From the NCBI GenBank assembly GCA_031376385.1, contig JANMDQ010000015.1, positions 62,001-126,000 of the forward strand: DNA of 64,000 nucleotides, given 5' to 3'. Of the stretch, positions 25,234 to 33,829 are shown one piece after another. The notes below the pieces were generated by a model. That model saw only the letters and a list, made by a program, of their open reading frames with translations. It was not told the origin of the DNA and did no database searches. This DNA is from Aquisediminimonas sp031376385 (GTDB taxonomy: Bacteria; Pseudomonadota; Alphaproteobacteria; Sphingomonadales; Sphingomonadaceae). Numbering within the stretch: the first letter of the stretch is position 1; every line of letters begins with the position of its first letter. Made by a program: the position numbers and the translations under genes.

Positions 25234-25305
25234 CAGCCATAGAAAGACCAAAGGGCGCAGACGCGCTCAGGTCAAGCGATTCTGGTTTGAAGTTAGGTTT
25301 GAGCG

Positions 25306-25587
25306 TTAGCTCGGATTGAGTTTCTGGCGAATTTCTTTGCCGGGCTTGAAATAGGGAACTCGTTTCGAATCGATGCTGACAGATTGCCCCGTTCGCGGAT
25401 TGCGGCCCGTGCGGCCTTGGCGTGCACGCGTCGAAAATGCTCCAAATCCCCGAAGTTCAACGCGACCGCCAGCTGCCAAATGGTCTACAATCGTGTCAAA
25501 AAACAGATCAGTGATCCGGTCTACTTCTCGTTGACTAAGCCCGACAAAGGCTTTGCCCAATTGCTGCACTAACTCGGATCGGATCAT
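25306..25587 (-). CDS. ihfB: Integration host factor subunit beta
   Basis: A 93-residue DNA-bending protein of the HU/IHF family, the beta subunit of IHF. It starts MIRSELVQQLG; the body has VELRGFGAFSTRAR and GRNPRTGQSV, where the proline that intercalates into DNA lies in the NPRTG loop. Length is normal. It is transcribed in the same direction as rpsA, 215 bases downstream; the rpsA terminator lies in between, so it probably has its own promoter as well as some readthrough. Confidence 0.93.
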   Translation of the reverse strand: MIRSELVQQLGKAFVGLSQREVDRITDLFFDTIVDHLAAGGRVELRGFGAFSTRARQGRTGRNPRTGQSVSIDSKRVPYFKPGKEIRQKLNPS

Positions 25588-25725
25588 TATCCACCCCTTT
25601 GGCTATGATCTACAAGATGATGCCCCCATGACATCACCTCAACTAAGGCACAGTCCTACTTCGCTGCACCTGATGGTTGGCCATAGCAATATAGTCTTAA
25701 TTCACAGGAAACCTTCATTTTGCAA

Positions 25726-25758
25726 GAAAAAATCGCCGGTTTTGCAACCGGCGATTTC
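25726..25758 (-). terminator. Rho-independent terminator of rpsA
   Basis: On the minus strand the sequence is a 12-base perfect stem AAATCGCCGGTT / AACCGGCGATTT with loop GCAA, followed by a T tract (25732-25726). It lies about 45 bases after the rpsA stop. Confidence 0.9.
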
Positions 25759-25801
25759 TAAAAGTTCAAACTATCAAACCAAGTCAATGACTTGATAATG
25801 A

Positions 25802-27529
25802 TTATTTCTTGTCGCGGGCTTTCAAGGCTTCACCAAGAATATCGCCAAGTGACGCACCCGAATCGGATGAACCATATTGTGCGACCGCTTGCTTTTCTTC
25901 GGCTAGCTGCAATGCCTTGACGGAGAAGTTTGGCTTTTTCGACCGATCAAAGCCAATGACCATCGCGTCAAACTTCTGCCCAACCTGGAACCGGTCAGGA
26001 CGCTGCTCATCGCGGTCACGGCCCAAATCGATGCGCTTGATGAAGCCCGTCGCTCCATCATCACCGGCTTGGACTTCAAGGCCGCCATCGCGGACTTCAA
26101 GCACTGTAACAGTTACTGTCGAGTTCTTGTTAAGACCACCAGCGCCTGTTCCCGCAGAAGCAGCAGCACCGCCGCCAATGGCAGGGGCACCCTTTTCAAT
26201 CTGCTTGATACCAAGCGAGATGCGTTCCTTATCCGTATCAATGTCAAGAACGATGGCTTTCACCATTTCGCCCTTGTGATGCATGGCCAAGGCTTCTTCG
26301 CCAGTCACGCCCCACGCAATGTCAGACATGTGGACCATGCCGTCAACGTCGCCGTCGAGACCAATGAACAGACCAAACTCAGTTGCATTCTTGACTTCGC
26401 CTTCAACCGTTGAACCCACTGGGTTTGCAGCTGCAAAGCCTTCCCACGGATTGGTGATAGCTTGCTTGAGCCCAAGCGAGATGCGGCGCTTTTCGATGTC
26501 GACTTCAAGAACGATGACATCGACTTCTTGGCTCGTCGACACGATTTTGCCGGGATGCACGTTCTTCTTAGTCCAGCTCATTTCGCTGACATGGACGAGG
26601 CCTTCAATGCCGGCTTCCAGTTCAACGAAGGCACCGTATTCTGTAATATTGGTCACGCGGCCTTGCAGCTTGCCACCAACCGGATAACGCTCAACGGCGC
26701 TGTCCCACGGATCGCTCTCCAACTGCTTCATGCCCAGCGAAATGCGCTGCGTGTCGCGGTTGATGCGCACGATCTGCACCTTCACCGTATCACCAATGTT
26801 CAGCAATTCTGAAGGATGGCCAACGCGCTTGTAGCTGATGTCAGTCACATGAAGCAGTCCGTCAATGCCGCCGAGATCAACGAACGCACCGTAATCGGTG
26901 ATGTTTTTAACGACGCCGTCAATGATCTGACCTTCAACCAATGTGGAGATCAGGCCAGTGCGGGCTTCGGCGCGGGATTCTTCAAGGATAGCACGGCGCG
27001 AAACAACGATATTGCCGCGGCGACGGTCCATCTTCAGGATCTGGAACGGCTGAGGAATATCCATCAACGGCGTGACGTCGCGCACCGGGCGGATATCGAC
27101 TTGGCTGCCGGGCAGAAACGCCACAGCGCCGCTCAGATCAACAGTGAAGCCGCCCTTTACACGGCCAAAGATAACGCCTTCAACGCGGGTGGATTTGGCA
27201 AATTCGGTTTCGAGGGCATCCCAAGCGGCTTCGCGGCGAGCGCGGTCACGACTGAGAACGGCTTCGCCCATAGCGTTTTCGATACGGTCGACATAGACTT
27301 CCACAGTGTCGCCGGGCTTCAAATCGGCCTTTTGACCGGGGGCGGCGAATTCGCGAAGCGGCACGCGACCTTCGGATTTCAGCCCAACATCAATGAGAAC
27401 CAGATCATTTTCGACAGCAGTCACGATACCAGTGACAACGCGTCCTTCAAAACTTGCATCCTTGCCGCCGAGCTGCTGGTCAAGGAGAGCCGCGAAATCA
27501 TCACGGGATGGAAAAGCCTCTGAGGCCAT
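25802..27529 (-). CDS. rpsA: 30S ribosomal protein S1
   Basis: A 575-residue S1 protein that helps bind mRNA to the 30S subunit. Six S1 RNA-binding repeats can be followed: near 30-100, 115-180, 200-270 (VVKNITDYGAFVDLGGIDGL), 285-355 (RVTNITEYGAFVELEAGIEG), 370-440 (EVKNATEFGLFIGLDGDVDG) and a last one near 470-540. Order cmk-rpsA-ihfB is the usual proteobacterial one; the distance from cmk is 159 bases, so an own promoter is likely. The 3' end has a clear terminator. Confidence 0.96.
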   Translation of the reverse strand: MASEAFPSRDDFAALLDQQLGGKDASFEGRVVTGIVTAVENDLVLIDVGLKSEGRVPLREFAAPGQKADLKPGDTVEVYVDRIENAMGEAVLSRDRARREAAWDALETEFAKSTRVEGVIFGRVKGGFTVDLSGAVAFLPGSQVDIRPVRDVTPLMDIPQPFQILKMDRRRGNIVVSRRAILEESRAEARTGLISTLVEGQIIDGVVKNITDYGAFVDLGGIDGLLHVTDISYKRVGHPSELLNIGDTVKVQIVRINRDTQRISLGMKQLESDPWDSAVERYPVGGKLQGRVTNITEYGAFVELEAGIEGLVHVSEMSWTKKNVHPGKIVSTSQEVDVIVLEVDIEKRRISLGLKQAITNPWEGFAAANPVGSTVEGEVKNATEFGLFIGLDGDVDGMVHMSDIAWGVTGEEALAMHHKGEMVKAIVLDIDTDKERISLGIKQIEKGAPAIGGGAAASAGTGAGGLNKNSTVTVTVLEVRDGGLEVQAGDDGATGFIKRIDLGRDRDEQRPDRFQVGQKFDAMVIGFDRSKKPNFSVKALQLAEEKQAVAQYGSSDSGASLGDILGEALKARDKK

Positions 27530-27688
27530 ATGTTAAATTCCGTTCGTTACTTTATTCCGGCCAAGCGGTTGGTTCCGCTGGTCTTTGTGGCCGATGCTGC
27601 CGTGCGTGCCGGATGCAGTGCACAGCGTCCGTTGGAAAGACGGCGCGCGCGGTGACCTCAAAAGAAACGATCAAGAGCTACTAAAAAC

Positions 27689-28300
27689 TCAGCGCCGGAT
27701 TTGGGCCTCCACAAGCGCAATCGCCCGTTGGATGGCGGCGGCTATAGTCAGATTGGTGGTGTCTAGCAAGTCTGCGTCCTCAGCTTGGATCAGCGGTGCG
27801 GCGTCTCGCCCCGAATCGCGGGAATCACGTTCGCGAATATCAGCTAGGATCACGTCATAACTCGTGCCGCCTAATTCGGTCGCGCGCCGGTTGGCGCGGG
27901 CCTCTGCGCTAGCCGTGACAAATAATTTTGCGTCAGCACTCGGTGCAATGACAGTGCCAATATCACGGCCGTCGAGTACCGCTCCTTCAGGCCGGTGAGC
28001 AAAATCGCGTTGGCGCTGGAGCAACGCCGCGCGCACCGCAGGATGGGCGGATACTTTCGATGCAGCTTGCCCCGCCGCCGCTGATCGTAGGGCGGGATCC
28101 TTCAAGAGGCCGTCGTCAAAGGCACACGCGAGAATCGCCTTTGTAGCGTCCAAAGGGTCTGCCCGCGCCCGCAAAACCGCCACGCCAACTGCGCGGTAAA
28201 GCAGGCCGGTATCGAGCATCGGCAGATCGAAATGTGCTGCCAAGGCCTTGGCGATGGTGCCTTTGCCAGATGCTGCGGGCCCATCAACGGCAATGATCAA
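27689..28300 (-). CDS. cmk: Cytidylate kinase
   Basis: Phosphorylates CMP and dCMP to the diphosphates with ATP. The 203-residue protein has the P-loop DGPAASGKGTIAKALA at 6-21, MLDTGLLYRAVG for the nucleotide monophosphate and VLDGRDIGTVI in the middle. The start is a TTG whose bases overlap the TGA of the preceding pdeM-like gene (TTGA), so translation is coupled. Size is slightly shorter than the 220-230 residue norm, which is common in alphaproteobacteria. Confidence 0.93.
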   Translation of the reverse strand: MIIAVDGPAASGKGTIAKALAAHFDLPMLDTGLLYRAVGVAVLRARADPLDATKAILACAFDDGLLKDPALRSAAAGQAASKVSAHPAVRAALLQRQRDFAHRPEGAVLDGRDIGTVIAPSADAKLFVTASAEARANRRATELGGTSYDVILADIRERDSRDSGRDAAPLIQAEDADLLDTTNLTIAAAIQRAIALVEAQIRR

Positions 28301-28986
28301 GACGGATTTCCTTTAAGTCGGGTCTGCTTCTCTAACGGGAGGGTTAGCACTTCGCCGCAGCTTTCGACAATTGCCTTTGCATTCTGTCCGACCAATTCGA
28401 CAATTGCCGCATCGTCTGCCGCCATTCCGCCCGTAAACGCACCGAAGGAAGGAAAGATCAGCTTGCTTGCACCCCGCACAAAACAAGCGCGGATAACACC
28501 GCGCCCTCTTGCGCTCACCCGGATTTTGGGATGGAAATGGCCGGAGAGTTCGGGCCGAACTTCTCCCATCGCGCCATGATGGCGCAGGATCAGGCCGTCC
28601 ACTTCTGCCTCTTCCCTAATTGCGCCACCAATATGGGCTGGCAATGTTTCATCATGGTTGCCGGTAATCCAGAACCAATCACATGTTTGTGTAAGCTGAC
28701 CCAGCAAATCGGACGCTTTTGCATTCATCCGCCACGGGCCGTCCTCATCGTGAAAGTTGTCGCCAAGGCACCACACTTCCTTGGCTTTGCTCGCTTCAAT
28801 AAGCGCCGCCAGCCGATCCAGTGTCGCTTGGCTGTCATAGGGCGGCAACATCTGACCGCGTGCCGCGAACCAACTCGCCTTTTCCAGATGAAGGTCCGCC
28901 ACAATTAGCGCGCTGCGGGCAGGCCAATAGAGCGCCGTCTTTCCCGCAATAATGAACTCATGTCCGCCAAAGGCGAAAGCAGGCAT
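28297..28986 (-). CDS. pdeM: Ligase-associated DNA damage response endonuclease PdeM-like phosphoesterase
   Basis: A metallophosphoesterase of 229 residues. Calcineurin-type motifs are DLHLEK, GDNFHD, GNHDE and HFHP, in the order expected for two-metal phosphoesterases. The size and the segment GKTALYWPARSALIVADLHL match the PdeM family, usually encoded with a DNA ligase / exonuclease module; no such genes occur here. The start at 28986 overlaps the stop of the DUF3297 gene by one base (TAATG). The nuclease role is known from family naming rather than from this locus. Confidence 0.83.
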   Translation of the reverse strand: MPAFAFGGHEFIIAGKTALYWPARSALIVADLHLEKASWFAARGQMLPPYDSQATLDRLAALIEASKAKEVWCLGDNFHDEDGPWRMNAKASDLLGQLTQTCDWFWITGNHDETLPAHIGGAIREEAEVDGLILRHHGAMGEVRPELSGHFHPKIRVSARGRGVIRACFVRGASKLIFPSFGAFTGGMAADDAAIVELVGQNAKAIVESCGEVLTLPLEKQTRLKGNPS

Positions 28987-29252
28987 TAGCCTTCGGATGT
29001 TTCCGCGTCCGGAGAAGGCGTTTCCATCCATGCCTCAACGGGTCCAGACAGCTTGAGTGTGAGCGGCTTTCCGCGCCGGTCCATTGTCTTGCCCGCCTGA
29101 ACGCGGATCCAGCCTTCGGAAATGCAATATTCCTCCACATCACGGCGGACATTACCTTTGAAGCGGATGCCAACGCCGCGTTGCAGCACGTCAGCGTTGA
29201 AAAAGGGGCTGTCAGAATCAATCGACAGGCGGTCTGGCATGGTATCAGTCAT
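28986..29252 (-). CDS. DUF3297 family protein
   Basis: A small protein of 88 residues matching the DUF3297 family of unknown function (PDRLSIDSDSPFFNADVLQR, GIRFKGN, EYCISEGWIRV). It is usually found near clpX or glucosamine-type genes in alphaproteobacteria. The start at 29252 is preceded by AAAGGGCG; longer frames overlap the end of clpX. Coupled to pdeM by TAATG. Confidence 0.82.
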   Translation of the reverse strand: MTDTMPDRLSIDSDSPFFNADVLQRGVGIRFKGNVRRDVEEYCISEGWIRVQAGKTMDRRGKPLTLKLSGPVEAWMETPSPDAETSEG

Positions 29253-29298
29253 AAATCGCCCTTTGCACGGGTTCGGGCCTATTTCAACGAGCTTTGCT

Positions 29299-30561
29299 TC
29301 AAGCCGCGCTTTCGGCCTGCTTTTCGGCATAGACCCGCACAGGGTCTTTGCGACCTTCGACCACATCCTTATCGATCACAATTTCATCGACGCCGTCCAT
29401 ATCCGGCAAATCGAACATCGTATCGAGCAGGATATTTTCGACGATAGACCGTAGGCCGCGCGCACCAGTTTTGCGTTCAATCGCCTTTTTCGCAACGGAT
29501 TGGATCGCGTCTTCAGTGAAGTTCAGGTTCACATCCTCAAGGCCGAACAGTTTCTGGAACTGCTTCACCAGCGCGTTCTTGGGTTCCTGCAAAATCTTCA
29601 CAAGGGCCGGAATATCGAGGTCTTCAAGCGTCGCAATCACCGGTAAACGGCCGACAAATTCGGGGATCAGACCGTATTTCAGCAAATCTTCCGGTTCGCT
29701 TGACTTCAGGATTTCGCCTGTGCCGCGTTCATCCGAAGCCGCGACATGGGCGCCAAAGCCAATGCTCTTGCCTTGCAAGCGATCCCCAATGATCTTTTCC
29801 AGACCCGAAAATGCGCCGCCGCAAATGAACAGGATGTTGGTCGTGTCGACTTGCAGAAATTCCTGCTGTGGATGTTTGCGACCTCCTTGGGGCGGCACGC
29901 TAGCAATCGTGCCTTCCATCATCTTGAGCAGCGCTTGTTGTACGCCTTCGCCCGATACGTCGCGCGTGATTGATGGGTTTTCGGCTTTGCGGCTGATCTT
30001 GTCGATTTCGTCGATGTAGACGATACCACGCTGAGCGCGTTCGACGTTATAGTCTGACGCTTGCAGCAGTTTCAGGATGATATTTTCAACATCTTCACCA
30101 ACATAGCCTGCCTCAGTCAGGGTCGTCGCGTCCGCCATTGTGAATGGTACGTCGAGCATCCGGGCGAGCGTTTGAGCCAGCAAAGTCTTACCGCATCCGG
30201 TAGGCCCGACGAGCAAGATGTTGGACTTGGCGAGCTCAACGTCAGACCCTTTGGCCCCGTGGTTGAGGCGCTTATAGTGGTTATGGACTGCAACCGACAG
30301 CACCCGCTTGGCGCGCGTCTGGCCGATCACATAGTCATCCAGCCCTTTGCAGATTTCGGCTGGCGAAGGCACGCCGCCGTCTTTCTTGCTGACCAGCGCT
30401 GTTTTGGTCTCTTCGCGGATGATGTCATTGCACAGGTCTACGCATTCGTCGCAAATGAACACTGTTGGCCCTGCGATCAGCTTACGCACTTCATGCTGCG
30501 ATTTCCCGCAGAAAGAGCAATAGAGGGTGCTCTTTGCATCCGTGCCAGAGAGCTTGGTCAT
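29299..30561 (-). CDS. clpX: ATP-dependent Clp protease ATP-binding subunit ClpX
   Basis: The AAA+ unfoldase that feeds substrates to ClpP. The 420-residue protein has the N-terminal zinc-binding domain with C15, C18, C37 and C40, the Walker A motif GPTGCGKTLLAQTLA, Walker B VYIDEIDKI, the pore loop GYVGED and the IGF-type segment that contacts ClpP (KSIGFGA). It lies 133 bases downstream of clpP, as in most proteobacteria. Sensor 2 arginine lies in GARGLRSI. Confidence 0.97.
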   Translation of the reverse strand: MTKLSGTDAKSTLYCSFCGKSQHEVRKLIAGPTVFICDECVDLCNDIIREETKTALVSKKDGGVPSPAEICKGLDDYVIGQTRAKRVLSVAVHNHYKRLNHGAKGSDVELAKSNILLVGPTGCGKTLLAQTLARMLDVPFTMADATTLTEAGYVGEDVENIILKLLQASDYNVERAQRGIVYIDEIDKISRKAENPSITRDVSGEGVQQALLKMMEGTIASVPPQGGRKHPQQEFLQVDTTNILFICGGAFSGLEKIIGDRLQGKSIGFGAHVAASDERGTGEILKSSEPEDLLKYGLIPEFVGRLPVIATLEDLDIPALVKILQEPKNALVKQFQKLFGLEDVNLNFTEDAIQSVAKKAIERKTGARGLRSIVENILLDTMFDLPDMDGVDEIVIDKDVVEGRKDPVRVYAEKQAESAA

Positions 30562-30694
30562 TCAGTCATTCCTTAACTTTAGGCCCTCAGCGTTAGGCCA
30601 CGGTTCCGCCGTCACAAAAAATGATATGTTACAGACAGAATCGCCCGGAGCAACGGTTTATTGTCTTGTTTAGGACGATCTGCAGGTTCTGGGC

Positions 30695-31309
30695 TCAGTT
30701 GTCTTCTTCCACTTTGGGTCGCCGATCAAAGACTTGATCGATCAGGCCAAAGTCTTTGGCTTCTTCTGCTGTCATGAAATTATCCCGCTCCATCGCCTTT
30801 TCAATATCGACTACAGGCTTGCCTGTGTAGGTCGCGTAGAGCGCGTTCATACTTTCCCGAATGCGCAATATCTCACGGGCTTGAATGGCGATATCGGTGG
30901 CTTGGCCCTGCGCGCCGCCTGAGGGCTGATGGATCATCACCCGCGAATTGACCAGGGCGTAACGCATCCCGGGTTCGCCTGCCGCGAGCAGGAAACTGCC
31001 CATGGACGAAGCTTGGCCGATGCACATCGTGGCGACTTTGGGACGAATATATTGCATAGTATCGTGGATCGCCATGCCCGCCGTGACGACGCCGCCTGGC
31101 GAATTGATATACATGGAAATATCCTTTTTCGGATTTTCCGACTCCAGAAAGAGCAACTGAGCCACAATGACAGAGGCCATATTATCCTCGACACCGCCGT
31201 TGATGAACACGATCCGCTCCCGCAACAGCCGCGAAAAAATGTCGAAACTCCGCTCCCCTCGAGAGGATTGTTCGATAACCATGGGGATAAGGCCGTCTAT
31301 CGGATGCAT
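30695..31309 (-). CDS. clpP: ATP-dependent Clp protease proteolytic subunit, main copy
   Basis: A 204-residue serine protease subunit that forms the 14-mer chamber with ClpX or ClpA. The triad is intact: S102 in QASSMGS, H127 in VMIHQPS and D176 in MERDNFM. The sequence and the neighbouring clpX mark it as the housekeeping ClpP. It is divergent from a second ClpP-type gene at 31440 across a 130-base region. Confidence 0.97.
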   Translation of the reverse strand: MHPIDGLIPMVIEQSSRGERSFDIFSRLLRERIVFINGGVEDNMASVIVAQLLFLESENPKKDISMYINSPGGVVTAGMAIHDTMQYIRPKVATMCIGQASSMGSFLLAAGEPGMRYALVNSRVMIHQPSGGAQGQATDIAIQAREILRIRESMNALYATYTGKPVVDIEKAMERDNFMTAEEAKDFGLIDQVFDRRPKVEEDN

Positions 31310-31338
31310 GAATAGTCCTTCGAATGTTTCGAGGCCCT

Positions 31339-31367
31339 ATATCTGGCCTCATCGACCAAGGTTCAAG
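31339..31367 (-). promoter_or_regulatory. Possible heat-shock (sigma-32 type) promoter of clpP
   Basis: On the minus strand CTTGAA (31367-31362) is followed by about 15 bases and then CCAGATAT (31346-31339), upstream of clpP. The CTTG box fits the alphaproteobacterial sigma-32 consensus, but the -10 element is imperfect. Confidence 0.3.
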
Positions 31368-31439
31368 CCCCTCTTGATGCTTAGGAAAGGATAGGCCAGA
31401 GGGGAAGGCATAAACACCCTGACCCAAAAGGCCCTGACG

Positions 31440-32063
31440 ATGATCACTTCTCCTGCACTGCCCCCTTATTTCCGCAATGATGACGAGGATGAGGAAGAAG
31501 GCCGCTCTTCCGCGCCCACCGGCGTGATGATGGCCAAATTTCTGGAAGCGCGCACGGTTTTGATCTTTGGCGGCATTGATCAAAAACTGGCTGAGCGTGT
31601 CTCGGCGCAATTGCTGTATCTCGATCACCTCAGCCATGATCCGATCAAGCTGATCATCAATTCGCCTGGCGGCCATGTCGAATCAGGTGACACCATCCAC
31701 GATATGATTAGCTTCATCGAATCGCCGGTCTCTGTCATCGGCACGGGCTGGGTCGCCAGTGCGGGCACCCACATTTTTCTCGGCGCGCCCAAGGAGCGAC
31801 GTTTTTGCCTGCCCAACACCCGCTTCCTGATCCATCAGCCTGCGGGCGGCGCACGCGGGCCAGCAGTGGACATTGCCATCGCCGCAAGCGAGATCATCCG
31901 GATGCGCGAACGTCTGGCAAAGGTTATTGCCAAAGCCACTGGCCAAACGCTGGAAAAGGTCGCGGAAGATATTGAGCGGGATTACTGGATGACCGTCGAA
32001 GAAGCGACCAATTACGGGATATTGGGTAAGGTCATCACCAAAATGAGTGAAGTTACTTTTTAA
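31440..32063 (+). CDS. Second ClpP-family protease subunit (ClpP2 type)
   Basis: A 207-residue ClpP paralog with all catalytic residues: S107 in GWVASAGT, H132 in FLIHQPAGG and D181 in IERDYWM. It differs from the main ClpP by an acidic N-terminal extension (DDEDEEEGR, 14-22) instead of the usual propeptide, by tryptophan in the GWVAS loop, and by the LSHDPIKLIINSPGG handle. Such second ClpPs occur in many alphaproteobacteria and may form mixed rings or a separate protease. Divergent from clpP. Confidence 0.9.
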   Translation: MITSPALPPYFRNDDEDEEEGRSSAPTGVMMAKFLEARTVLIFGGIDQKLAERVSAQLLYLDHLSHDPIKLIINSPGGHVESGDTIHDMISFIESPVSVIGTGWVASAGTHIFLGAPKERRFCLPNTRFLIHQPAGGARGPAVDIAIAASEIIRMRERLAKVIAKATGQTLEKVAEDIERDYWMTVEEATNYGILGKVITKMSEVTF

Positions 32064-33016
32064 CGATCCCGCACCCAGCGCAAGCGAATGAAATAGGCCA
32101 GCACGGCTATGCCAAGCACCGCGCACAAAGCGACGACACCCCAGAATGCCCAGGACTCGTCGGCATAAGGGATGCCTTTGACGTTCATGCCGAGCAGCCC
32201 CGTGATGAACGTGAGCGGTAGGAAAATGAGCGCAACAATGGAAATCAGAAGCGCGCGGGCGTCCATGCGTTCGGTCCGCAAATCGGTCAGCTCATCATGG
32301 ACGACCGCAGCCCGTTCGCGCACGGCCTCCAACTCTTCGGCCATGCGGGCGTAGCGATCAGAGGCTTCGCGTAAGTGGCTTTGGTCTTCCTCATCCAGCC
32401 AGCTGCACCGTGCAGCGGCTAACCGCTCCAGCGCCTCACGCTGCGGCGCGACAAAGCGGCGATATCCAATCGCTTGCGCGCGAATTTTGCTCACCCGGCG
32501 GCGCGTTGACCGGGCGTTATTTTCCTCGATCCGCGCTTCGATATCGTCAAGTCCGTCGCCTAGCGCCGCCACTTTGGGGTCCAGCCCTTTGCTCATTTCA
32601 GTGGCGAAGGCTGTGATCAAGTCGCCGGGATCTTTGATCAGACCGCCTACAAATAAATCGATCACGTCGTTCAATCCCTCAAGCGGACGATAGGAGAGTG
32701 AGATCACGCGCCCTTTTTCAGCCCAGAACCGGATCGATACCAGCGGGTCTGCCGCTTCTTCGGGCTTCTCGCCCAGACCGCGCAGATTGATAATGGAGCC
32801 ACCGTCGAGGATATCACTGCGAGGCCGCGTTTCGGAGGCGCGCAAAGCGTTCCGGACAATGGAAGGGATTTCAGTCTGCCCGTCTATCCAGTCCCGGGCT
32901 TCTTCCATCTGCCCATCCAGATGCAGCCAGACCAGATTGGCCTTGTCGAACGGGGCGGCCCCTTGAGCGAACGGAAGCTCCGTAGCTTTGGTGTCACGAT
33001 AAAGGAAAGCCCGCAT
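32060..33016 (-). CDS. CorA/ZntB-type divalent cation transporter
   Basis: A 318-residue membrane protein of the CorA family. A soluble N-terminal domain is followed by a long helix (VREAAVVHDELTDLRTER region) and two C-terminal transmembrane segments; the selectivity signature GMN follows the first (LLGMNVKGIPY). Residues W-F-Y-like of the ZntB subgroup (IRFWAEKGRVISLSYRPL) suggest zinc or magnesium transport. The start at 33016 fits the family (MRAFLYRDT); a GTG at 33034 overlapping the upstream gene is possible. Its 3' end overlaps the second ClpP gene by four bases on the other strand. Confidence 0.85.
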   Translation of the reverse strand: MRAFLYRDTKATELPFAQGAAPFDKANLVWLHLDGQMEEARDWIDGQTEIPSIVRNALRASETRPRSDILDGGSIINLRGLGEKPEEAADPLVSIRFWAEKGRVISLSYRPLEGLNDVIDLFVGGLIKDPGDLITAFATEMSKGLDPKVAALGDGLDDIEARIEENNARSTRRRVSKIRAQAIGYRRFVAPQREALERLAAARCSWLDEEDQSHLREASDRYARMAEELEAVRERAAVVHDELTDLRTERMDARALLISIVALIFLPLTFITGLLGMNVKGIPYADESWAFWGVVALCAVLGIAVLAYFIRLRWVRDR

Positions 33017-33026
33017 CGCCAAAGCT

Positions 33027-33794
33027 TCAACCACGGCGTAGCAGGATGGTCAAGCTAGCAGGCAGCGGGTCTGGAATCGTATCACCGACCATGCGGTCCG
33101 CATCGGCCCGCGCGCGCGCAAGGATCGCAGGATTCAGACCGGCCGGATGCACTACTAGGTCCGCCCGTCCCAGGCCGCGTGCCATGGCAAGGGTCAAGTC
33201 GTCGGGATCATCGCTGGTGAGGGTGAAAGTGAGAGCAGCGGCGGCACTTACTTGGGCAGACCCGCTAAGCCAAGCCTCCAGCGCAGCAGGCGTATAGTCG
33301 ACAAACGGATCAAGCGGTCCGCCGGGGTCAAGCGCGGCGTCAATGGCTTTGCGTCGATCAGCAGCGGAAGGCCAACGCGCCTTCATTTGCATCCGGGCGT
33401 GTGAAAGGGCCTCGGCCAGCGCCCCGAGTGATTGCGGCATGATCGCCTCCAGTCGCTGGCGCAGCGCCTTGGCGAGGCCCGCCGAAGCGCCGCCCGTGCC
33501 AATCGCAATGATCACAGGGTCACGGTCAACAATGGCAGGGAGTGTGAAATCACAGTCAGCAGGACGGTCCACAGCATTGACCAAAATGCCGCGCGCTTTG
33601 AGGCGAGCGATAGCCGCCTCTGCTTCCTCGTCATCCTCAATGGCGACGATGGCAAGAGCGGCTTGCGCGTCTTCACCGACGACGTCGGCCCCCGCACGGA
33701 CCAGCAAGCGGCGCTTGGCATCGGCCCCGTCACCTACACCCAGCAAGATCACCGGGCGGGATTGAAGGCGGACAAAGAGAGGAAGGCTATGCAT
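33027..33794 (-). CDS. Precorrin-2 dehydrogenase / siroheme synthase N-terminal-like protein
   Basis: A 255-residue protein matching the N-terminal (Met8/CysG-N) part of siroheme synthase, which oxidises precorrin-2 and inserts iron. LPLFVRLQSRPVILLGVG begins it, NAVDRPADCDFTLPAIVDR and IGTGGASAGLAKALRQRLE follow. The dinucleotide loop reads GVGDGADAKRR, a departure from the usual GGGxVAxRK. The C-terminal 60 residues (DDLTLAMARGLGRADLVVHP, LNPAILARARADAD) look like a shortened start of the methyltransferase domain. It may serve sulfite reductase; cysIJ are not in this window. Confidence 0.78.
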   Translation of the reverse strand: MHSLPLFVRLQSRPVILLGVGDGADAKRRLLVRAGADVVGEDAQAALAIVAIEDDEEAEAAIARLKARGILVNAVDRPADCDFTLPAIVDRDPVIIAIGTGGASAGLAKALRQRLEAIMPQSLGALAEALSHARMQMKARWPSAADRRKAIDAALDPGGPLDPFVDYTPAALEAWLSGSAQVSAAAALTFTLTSDDPDDLTLAMARGLGRADLVVHPAGLNPAILARARADADRMVGDTIPDPLPASLTILLRRG

Positions 33795-33829
33795 GGCCTG
33801 AGCTTAACAGGCGTGTGCCACAGCGTCCA

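Noticed and set aside
25147..25240. N-terminal extension of the solute-binding protein through tRNA-Leu
   Set aside because: The sequence forms a complete class II tRNA with CCA; RNase P cleavage would destroy a message reading through it.
26816..27523. Open frame of 235 codons antisense to rpsA
   Set aside because: rpsA is certain and the opposite frame has no family signature.
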